In this document: piece by piece, positions 56,946 through 64,000 of the stretch | Numbering within the stretch: the stretch's first letter is position 1 | How the letters are laid out: each line of letters begins with the position of its first letter | Source: Antilocapra americana | Lineage: Eukaryota; Chordata; Mammalia; Artiodactyla; Antilocapridae | Length of the DNA: 64,000 bases | Direction: 5' to 3' | Assembly: GCA_007570785.1 (NCBI GenBank) | Contig: ML660201.1 | Span: 43,672,473 to 43,736,472 of the forward strand | Notes under the pieces: model-generated | What the model was told of the DNA's origin: nothing | Seen by the model: the letters and a program-made list of their open reading frames with translations, nothing else | Database searches by the model: none | Made by a program: the position numbers and the translations under genes

Positions 56946-57400
56946 GATAAGAAAGAAAGAAGGTAGCGGGGGATGTAGGGCTCTCTCTCCAGTATGAAGA
57001 AAGGCAGGCATAGCATGGAGAAAAGGACCCTGGAGCGGCCAGCATAGTCCCTGGATTCTAGTACCAGGTCCCCCTGACTGGTGTGGAACAACTAGCCAGT
57101 GATTTCTCCACCCAGCTTCAATTAAGCAACCATCAAATGAGGATGAACACATCACTCCCATTTAGACTGTGATATGAAAGGGAGCCTTTGCCTGTCCTTC
57201 CTGATGAACTCATCCTTATTCCTGAAACACTATTTCAAACATTATCTCCTCCATCAAGCCTTCCAACACTCTCCTGATAGATGAAGTTACTGGCTCCATC
57301 CTCTGGGTTTCAGGTGAAAGATCTCTAGCATTGCCCCTACTTCTTTCAGTTTCTCCCAGGACCAGAAAATTGTCTTCGACTTTGAAGCTCCCTAAGGGGC
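56946..57400. other. Intergenic; possible L2 trace
   Basis: 57,185-57,300 ('ttatctcctccatcaagcc', 'ttccaacactctcctgatag') resembles L2 3' text, weakly. No gene. Confidence 0.4.
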
Positions 57401-57625
57401 TCAGTTCAGTTCAGTCGCTCAGTCCTGTCCAACTCTGCGACCCCATGGACTGCAGCACACCAGTCCTCCCTTTCCATCACCAAATCCCTGGAGCTTACTC
57501 AAACTCATGTCCATGGAGTGGGTGATGCCATCCAACCATCTCATCCTCTGCCCTCCCCTTCTCTTCCTGCCTTCAATCTTTCCTAGCATCAGGGTCTTTT
57601 CCAATGAGTCAGTTTTTTGCATCCC
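57401..57625 (-). mobile_element. BovB LINE 3' end
   Basis: 'ggctcagttcagttcagtcg' through '..ttttccaatgagtcagttt'. Confidence 0.94.
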
Positions 57626-57666
57626 CCTTGGGTACTGGTTCAAATTAGAAGTTTAATAAATATTTG

Positions 57667-57790
57667 CTATGGAGAAGGGAATGGCAGTCCACTCTAGTAT
57701 TCTTGCCTGGATAATGCCATGGACAGAGGAGCCTGGTGGGCTACAGTTCACAGGATTGCCAAGAGTCGGACACTGTTGAGCAACTAATAA
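57667..57790 (+). mobile_element. Bov-A monomer / 5'-truncated Bov-tA
   Basis: 'tatggagaagggaatggcag' through '..cggacactgttgagcaact'. Flanks show an imperfect repeat (aataaatatttgcta / aataaaaatacttgcta). Confidence 0.9.
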
Positions 57791-57939
57791 AAATACTTGC
57801 TAAAGAAACAGTAAATGAATATGTTTCCTTGTCTGCATTTGTACACGTAACGTGATTCTGCCAAGAACGTAAAACATGAAGTATCTTTCCGATAACAAAT
57901 GACCTTGGGATGTAAAATCATAAACAATATAACTATTAT

Positions 57940-58025
57940 ACGTTTTTTCCCATGGGAAAAAATTCAACCCACACCCCGTGCATTAGAAGGGTGGAGTCAA
58001 CCACTGGGCCACCAGAGACACCTCT
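57940..58025 (-). mobile_element. CHR-2-type SINE fragment
   Basis: 'aaccactgggccaccagaga' and 'cccgtgcattagaagggtg' are a decayed antisense CHR head. Confidence 0.55.
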
Positions 58026-58489
58026 CGGTTCTCTTTCACTATAAGAAAAAGTTTTTTTTTTTTAACAAATGGTGGGGGTAGGGGAGGGAAGGGAGGCACA
58101 GCTCCCTTTATCTTCCACGCCCTGTTTTACTCTTTAGCTAGTAACTGGCTCTTTAAAAATGCCTTAAAATATTCAGCAGATGTTTGTTGAAAGGATGAGT
58201 TACAGTTTTAAAGCTTTAAACGATGCACGGCAAACAAGTTTTCATGGGTTCTTTCCAAAACTGGATAAAGATTTTCGTGGGATTCAGAGGAAGAAAATAG
58301 GAGTTGACAATAAAAGACACTTCTGTGTCGTTACAGACGGGCTAGTTTGAGTTTTTTCCAAAAACTTCCTTTACAAAAACACTAACAGATCTGAGATCTG
58401 GGGTACTTTCCGGAATTGCCCCCCTCGTTTCTTCCCGCTTTTCTGTTTTCTAAGTTGCTCGTGGAGCCCTGCCTTGACGCAGCTAGGTT
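58026..58489. other. Promoter-proximal non-repetitive DNA
   Basis: AT-rich, mostly single-copy-looking sequence directly upstream of the CpG island, with a T-run near 58,050. No ORF, RNA gene or clear repeat seen. It may hold proximal regulatory sites, but none can be named with confidence. Confidence 0.5.
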
Positions 58490-59160
58490 TCCAGTCTGCG
58501 GCCGCGGTAAACTAATCCAGCAGGAACGCTGAGAAAGCTCCGGAGCAGCTTTGATTCGAGCGCCGGTACCTTTCAACCCGCGAAAAAGCAGAACCTGCGC
58601 CCAGGCCTCTCTGCTCCGCCACGCGGCGGCGGACGCCACCTCCGACCTTCAGTCCACTGGGACCTGACGACGCCGGAACCTGGCGCCCCGGGTGTGGGTT
58701 CAGCGGAGCAGAACAGCTGCCGTACCACCCCGCCGCGAGGCCCGGTGGAGAGGCGGAAATTGAGGGTGCTGACGCAGCTGGGGGAACTTTGCCTCCATGG
58801 CACCTTCCTGTCCTCGACTCCGCCCCCGCCAGAGGGGCTCGGCTCCGGAATTCAAGATGGAGTCGCTGAGTCGAGCTGGGCAAGAGATGAGCCTAGCGGC
58901 CCTGAAGCAACACGACCCCTACATCACCAGCATCGCAGACCTCACAGGCCAGGTCGCCCTGTACACCTTCTGCCCCAAGGCCAACCAGTGGGTGAGTGCA
59001 GCCCGGCGCTGAAGTCGCTCTCCCGGCCGCCGCCTCTTAAAGGGGCCGCGCAGACCGACCTGGGTAGGGGAAGACGTGGGAGGCCAGGGCGGCGGAGGCG
59101 AGGCCGGGGGCTGGAGGAGAGCCTGGCCGGCGCCTGAGAGGTGTCGCCGCCGCTGGAGAT
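58490..59160 (+). promoter_or_regulatory. DCP1A: CpG island / DCP1A promoter, 5'UTR and exon 1
   Basis: Sharp rise in G+C and CpG compared with the AT-rich flanks. It includes a NotI-type GCGGCCGC at about 58,498 and several CCGGAA/TTCCGG cores (near 58,410, 58,674 and 58,844) that fit ETS-family sites common in housekeeping promoters. I see no TATA box. The island ends about 150 bp into intron 1. The exact transcription start cannot be fixed from sequence. I see no gene on the opposite strand, so a bidirectional partner is not supported. Confidence 0.85.
58857..58991 (+). CDS. DCP1A: DCP1A coding exon 1 (mRNA-decapping enzyme 1A, N-terminus)
   Basis: Coding exon 1 encodes residues 1-45 (begins MESLSRAGQEMSLAALKQHD and ends ..CPKANQW). 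I recognise this as DCP1A; from memory the human protein differs only slightly near the start. DCP1A is the cytoplasmic, P-body activator of the DCP2 decapping enzyme, which removes the 5' cap during 5'-3' mRNA decay. This exon starts the EVH1-like fold; the final Trp45 is, from family knowledge, part of the aromatic cluster of that fold. The ATG has A at -3 and G at +4, a strong initiation context. The exon is 135 nt (phase 0) and is followed directly by a consensus GTGAGT donor at 58992. It lies in a CpG island. An in-frame ATG 60 nt upstream (58797) could add 20 residues but has a weaker context. Identity is very confident; the start is likely. Confidence 0.96.
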
Positions 59161-61572
59161 TGGGTGAGAGGAGAGGAAAGTAGGTCCAAACATCCTGGGG
59201 GAAAGCTGATAGAGGGGAGAGTTGAAGAAGTATCCTTCCCCAGGGGTCCGGTTCGAGGATGTGGGCAACCTGCCTTCTTTGCAGGTGTGTTGGAGCATAT
59301 GCGACCGATGGAGTCAGAAAGATGCCTGTAAGATTGTCTGAAGCTTTGAGAGTTGTTAGATAAATTATATATACATAATCTATAAAGTAAACACTCCTCT
59401 CCGCCCAACAGATAGATCGATCAGAACCCCCTTCGCAGAGGTTATTAGGATTTAAAGCTTGAAATCGAATTAGTTTCAGTTCTTGGAAAGGCGAGAGGGT
59501 GGGGATAAGTCGCGCATTTATCAAACTACACTGTGTTTCCAGTTTGGAAGAGATTTCAAGGCACTTAGGGAAAGGACTTGCATGTTAATTTCGTTACCTT
59601 GAAACCTTTGGATAAGAGACCCCTTGTTTGTTTCAGCCATGCTGCCGGTGATGTCACCTCTGAATGCTCCCATCAGACTATGTACTTTTTGCCTTTTTTT
59701 GCACGAAAGTGGTTGCGAAAAGTTACATTCAGTTAGTTCACTGATTTGTTAGCTGGCTTGAAGCTTCGGTTGTTTACGTGACAGAATTTCGAGACTTCCT
59801 GGCGTTCCAGTGGTTAGGACTCCCCGCTTCCACTGCAGGGAGTGAGAGTTCGATCCTTGGTCGGGGAACTAAGATCTAACAAACCACTCAAGTGGCTGAA
59901 TAAAATATAAATAAACATATCATGATTTCCCTTAAAAATATGAACCCTCTTGATTAACTCATTTAGCTATATAGGCTTTATTTAGAAGATAATCTGTAAA
60001 TGTTTGTTGGATTGAATTAATAAATGATTCACTCTTCAATAAGAATTGAAGTCCTTGTACTAACAAAACGGAAAGATTGTTATCATAATATACCCTTTAC
60101 AACATAATGCAAATACATGGGTTATATTTAATCATTAATTTTGTGAAAAATTATTTCGCATTTATAAACAGTTAAATCAGATGCGGAGAGTTTTCAAAGT
60201 CATCTTGCTTTACTTTGTATCTTCTTTCCTCACCTCCTGGAATAGAAGGAGGTATGGCAAGCCACACAATACAATTATAAAATTTAAAAAAAAATTTTTT
60301 AAGTGTGACTTTTATTATATATTGCTTTAGTTTAAATTGTTTTGGACCATTTTTCTTTTCTTGCTGTACATGTAAATTTTTGGAATGTGGGTTGCAGACA
60401 AATGGTGAATATTTGGGGCATGGGCTTATTACTGACAAGCTTTTATTTCTAGTTTGTCATAGACTTCCAATATTTTGGAATTTTAATTGTGCCATTCTTC
60501 TTTAAATATGAAATACAAGCTGAAATAACCTGAATTGAAAACTAAGCTGCCATTTTTTATTTGTATCATGGCAGTGATTTGTAACTACACAATTGTTATT
60601 TTGGTAAATTTTCTCTCATTGTGAAGCAATTGATTACCAATTTCTTATATTAATAAAGCTTGAAAGGCAAGAAATACATAAGGAAAAATTCCATGATGAT
60701 GTTTAAGTTGGAAATCAAGATGGTAAATATCCTTTAAAGTTCTTTTTTTCATCCCACCAAATTCAATTCTATAAGACTAACATTTAAGTTTGCTAATAGT
60801 TTGCTGATTGCATTAAACTGTTTAGATCCTATCTGGGCTGTGAACTGTAGACTAATTTTTTTTTCTTTTTTTTTAAAACATTGTAACTGTTTAAAACCTA
60901 AATATACTCTTGTCACAGCAAATGAAAGATGATGAATTGTACTTTCTTAATCAGTGTTTACTTTAAGCTAAAAAAAAGTTTTAAATTGTAAGAACTGTAA
61001 AAATTATACTAAGTATAATTTCAGTATTCATGATTCTTCAACAGAGTTCTAAGAGTAACAAACTAATTGTGTTTGACAGTAGTTCTTAACTAAACACAAA
61101 ATTTGCTACTCATGAAAATATGCCAGAATCTCCCAAGTGATGAAACATTGTCCTGTAAGATAAAATTTCTTACAGAGAAAATCCTACTAACTTTGATAAA
61201 CTTTAAAGGTGAAGTAATGACTGTGTACGGACTTTGGCTTTAAAATTAAGAAATTTGGCTAAAACATTTTAGTTTTAAAAAGTGAAAGCTAATTCTAGAT
61301 TTTTTTCATCTTCAAATTTTAAAAAAGAAAAGGAAAGATAGAGGCATGTTGCTGGATAGAAAGAACATTGCATATCAGTTAACATGCATCAGTAGACTAG
61401 AAAGGATACAAAAGAAACTGGTAACAGTAGTTTGTGGAGAGAGGCTTGATCTGTTCAGAGTAATTAATTTTAAAATAAATAAGCTAATCTTAAACATCAA
61501 GTACTTCTCCATTGAGACTACTTGGGATTAGGTTATGGGGAAGAAAACTAATTGACTCATTGTCTGTTACAG
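58992..61572 (+). other. DCP1A: DCP1A intron 1
   Basis: Intron between two well-supported exons. Its first 170 bp belong to the CpG island; the rest is AT-rich with poly-T/A tracts near 60,280 and 60,860. Apart from the CHR-2 SINE, I recognise no gene or RNA in it. ORFs of 60-200 codons on both strands here are chance frames. Confidence 0.9.
59791..59920 (+). mobile_element. CHR-2-type SINE in DCP1A intron 1
   Basis: Shows the typical head (gacttcctgg..ttccagtggttagga), the RNA polymerase III B-box-like ..gagttcgatcc.., and the ..ggggaactaagatc.. core, then an A-rich tail. Sense orientation relative to the gene. Confidence 0.85.
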
Positions 61573-61613
61573 GAGAAGACTGATATAGAAGGGACCTTAT
61601 TTGTATATCGAAG
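61573..61613 (+). CDS. DCP1A: DCP1A coding exon 2
   Basis: A 41-nt exon bounded by an acceptor (..ttacag) and a GTAAGC donor. It reads EKTDIEGTLFVYR plus two bases of the next Arg codon, joining exon 1 in phase 0 and exon 3 in phase 2. The peptide continues the DCP1 EVH1-like domain (residues 46-59), with the conserved GTLFVY beta strand. Intron 1 is 2,581 bp (58,992-61,572) and carries a CHR-2 SINE. The exon is too short to find by ORF length; it was found by following the protein across the splice sites. Confidence 0.95.
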
Positions 61614-63845
61614 GTAAGCTTTTAAAAAAAATTATTGTTTTTTAATTGGTGGTGAACAATGTCATATAGAGTGATTCAGCCCTATTGTAATTTGTCTTTG
61701 GAATCTTCCTGCTTGACCCTTCCAAGTATTCATCCATCCCTTGCTATGAAATCTTAACCAGGTAATGTTCCTTCTTTGACAGTTACTGTGACTCAGAATC
61801 AAATAGAACTTATTTAGGAACCTAGCAAAATAGAAAACATTTTTTAGTAACGAATGAATCTAAAACAGATGCCTTTCTCCTTCCCCCCATATTAGGAAAA
61901 CGGAGCTATGTTACTGAGAAAAATATTATACAGGGACCAACTCTTCTGTGATTACTGAACAAAAAGGTTATCTTCTAAGACTCCGGTTCTTCCCCCATTC
62001 CAACTACCCAAAAGTTTTGAGTTGTGTACAGTGTCTAGTAATATGTATTTTTAGTTTGAGAGTCCTTTAGAAAGCCTGGATTACTCATAACTGCACATTT
62101 TTAACTTTCAACTTTTCTGAGAATTAATTGTCTTAAACATGATTGGTTTGTGAATTGCAGGTTTGGTTTTGTTTGGCAACTTTCTTGGCCTGAAGGCAAT
62201 TGACAGGGTATGTTAGTCATTGGAGTTGCTTGTTTTCTTGGATCCCTCTTAACTCTTGCTCTGATGGGGGTAGATGCCTTCTCTTGGTTTCTAAAGCTTA
62301 GGAAACTCAGCAGGATTACTGATACCTGGTTCTTTGTGTGTGTGTGTGGTGAATTATTTATGGATTGCAACAAGAATTTATCAAATATTCTTTAAATTGT
62401 GTTGTGCACCTTTGAGATCTTGTCTAAAAAACACTGATTTTTTTTCTTCATTTTAAGTGCTTTAATGTCACTCTCTCTTTTTGACATTTTGTTCCCTGTT
62501 ACTCATCTTTCTCCTTTAAAAAAATAGAAAAGACCTTTACCCTTTACCTGGTAATATTCATTACCAATATAAATCTCTAGAAGCTCTTCAACTGTTATTA
62601 GAACCTTGGTACTTGGGAAGCACTTTCCTGGCCTTATTGTAACAGTGTGGATTCACCAGTTACAGAAAATGAAATTTAGTGTAGTGACTGACTTGATTTA
62701 ATAAAATTTATGGAAGCTTCCACTTGTATTGATTCCAGTAAAAGGAGACCAGAGAGACTCTGTTTGAGAAATGTGAGAACATGTTATGGATGAAATGGAT
62801 AAATATATACCAGATTTCAGAATGTCCTTTTGGAGAGACCTTAGCATAGAAGAAGCCTGGATTTGGAATCAGAAAACCTAAAAGCTGAATCCTGGTTACA
62901 TTATTTGTGTGACTTTGAGTGCAGGCCTGAATCATCCTAAGCTTGTTTCCTAATCTGTAGAATAGAATTCTAAAACCTCTCCCATGTACACAGAGAAATG
63001 TGTCCTATACAAGTGAGAAGTACCTAAAGCATTGTGTGCTGGATCACCCTGACATGAGAACCAAAGATGTTTCTTCTTGTAGGATTCAAAACATTTGCTT
63101 ACTAGCTCAAGTCTTTCCATAGTTCTCCCATTTGATATAAGCAAAATCATTGTGATGGTGGGCAGTAATTATTGTAGCCAGTCTTGTACCATATTTAAAA
63201 TAAATGATATTTTTATTGAGCATATATTCACTAAATATCTACTGTATGTCCCTCTTGGTACTTATCTGAAAAAAATAAGAATCCTATTTGCATGGTACAG
63301 TTTAGTGGAGAAGGATGATAAATACAAAAAAAAAAAAAATGTGGTATGGAAAAAGAGAGAGAAGGGTTAGAGGTATTGAAGTTGGGAGCACTGAAAAGGG
63401 TAGTTCCGTAGCAGGCCTCACTGAGGATGGGACATTTGAGCAGAGGCTTTCGGGAAGTGAGATAACTGTAGATTCTGGGCAAGTAGCCCAGACAGAGGTC
63501 TTTAGGTAGAAACATACCTATAGGAAGAATAAGGAGTCCAGTGTGGCTGGAGCAGGAAGAACAGGGAAGAGGCACAGGAGTTGAAGTCAAGGGGGCACAC
63601 ATCACTTAAGACCTTGGGTGGGTGGCCTTAATTAGGACCTTGGCCTTTATTCTGAGGGACAGTCCTTGAAAGCTCCTGAGAGGGGGAGGGGTATGATCTA
63701 ACTTAAATTTTGTTATGATTCTAAGTGCTAATAATATTATATAATGCAGTATTCCATTCTTTAAACTAGAACTAAAGAGTAGATAATATTTCAGCAAATT
63801 TAATGACTACTGTTTTTTGTTTTGTTTCCTCCTATTAAATCTAAG
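61614..63845 (+). other. DCP1A: DCP1A intron 2
   Basis: Intron with a short retroelement-tail-like A-run and flank at about 61,622-61,690, a small (GT)n at 62,335-62,348 and an antisense L2 fragment in its last third. No other feature seen. Confidence 0.88.
63200..63735 (-). mobile_element. L2 LINE fragment, antisense, in intron 2
   Basis: Reads as the complement of the L2 3' region: ..tattgagcatatattcactaaatatctactg.. at the left, followed by the diverged 'gtggctggag..', 'ttattctgagg..' and 'gtatgatctaactta' blocks typical of the same family elsewhere in this window. Highly diverged, so ancient. Confidence 0.6.
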
Positions 63846-63973
63846 GTCAGCTTCACCTTACCATGGTTTCACCATTGTGAATCGACTGAATATGCACAAT
63901 CTAGTTGAACCAGTGAATAAAGATTTGGAATTTCAGCTCCATGAACCATTTCTTCTGTATAGAAATGCAAGTT
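63846..63973 (+). CDS. DCP1A: DCP1A coding exon 3 (gene continues beyond window)
   Basis: A 128-nt exon beginning after ..ctaag. It completes the Arg codon and reads SASPYHGFTIVNRLN, then residues up to ..FLLYRNAS, ending with one base of the next codon. The GTGAGT donor follows at 63974. This covers about residues 59-101 of the EVH1-like domain; the NRLN/NLVEP region is strongly conserved in DCP1 proteins. The rest of the domain, the long linker and the C-terminal trimerisation helix (known from the family) must lie beyond the window. Intron 2 is 2,232 bp (61,614-63,845). No frameshift or stop interrupts the spliced frame, so the gene looks functional. Confidence 0.95.
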
Positions 63974-64000
63974 GTGAGTATCTGTTAATTGTAGTTCATG

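Noticed and set aside
58490..59160. Bidirectional promoter with a divergent gene
   Set aside because: No spliceable conserved ORF or known gene start was seen on the minus strand within the adjacent intergenic DNA.
58919..59524. 201-codon minus-strand ORF across the CpG island
   Set aside because: Antisense to DCP1A exon 1 and intron 1; GC-rich DNA has few stops. No family resemblance, so treated as a shadow.

Overview
This is mammalian nuclear DNA from a ruminant, most likely a bovid such as cattle, sheep or goat. The sequence is packed with repeats confined to, or typical of, that lineage: tRNA-Glu-headed Bov-tA and Bov-A2 SINEs, CHR-1 and CHR-2 SINEs, and 3'-end and reverse-transcriptase fragments of the BovB (RTE) LINE. 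Older mammalian repeats are also present: L1M-type 3' ends, L2, MIR, MER2/Tigger and a hAT mini-element. No bacterial, phage or CRISPR-like structure is present. Most long ORFs are translations of SINEs and LINEs.

One protein-coding gene is firmly supported: the 5' part of DCP1A (mRNA-decapping enzyme 1A) on the + strand. A CpG island (about 58,490-59,160) carries the promoter and coding exon 1 (58,857-58,991). Exon 2 is 61,573-61,613 and exon 3 is 63,846-63,973. All splice sites are canonical and the reading frame is continuous. The three exons give about 101 residues of the N-terminal EVH1-like domain; the gene continues past the window.

The first 58 kb is intergenic DNA upstream of DCP1A. 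Layout: 1-27 kb is a mosaic of L1, L2, MIR, Bov-tA, CHR and BovB copies, many nested and several with clear target-site duplications (TSDs). 28.4-30.0 kb is an AT-rich block bounded by inverted arms of about 122-124 bp, that is, a decayed palindrome about 1.6 kb long. 30-37.2 kb contains the longest repeat-poor stretch (34.5-37.2 kb). 37.3-49.6 kb is an irregular tandem array of about five copies of a composite unit (unclassified GC-rich segment, CHR-1-type SINE, CpG-rich L1 3' segment carrying an antisense Bov-tA). It was later interrupted by Bov-A2, a solo LTR-like element with a tRNA-Glu-like segment, and a BovB copy. 50-58 kb returns to mixed repeats, including a small processed retrocopy with a 16-bp TSD (51,766-52,068).

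I did not find a new multi-gene system. The points most worth a second look are structural: the AT-rich palindrome, the composite tandem array, a chimeric SINE-flank-SINE retrocopy with one shared 14-bp TSD, two successive insertions sharing one target, and a possible 20-residue in-frame N-terminal extension of DCP1A. Repeat family names come from recognising consensus-like text, not from a database search, and most boundaries are good to about 10-20 bp except where a TSD is given.
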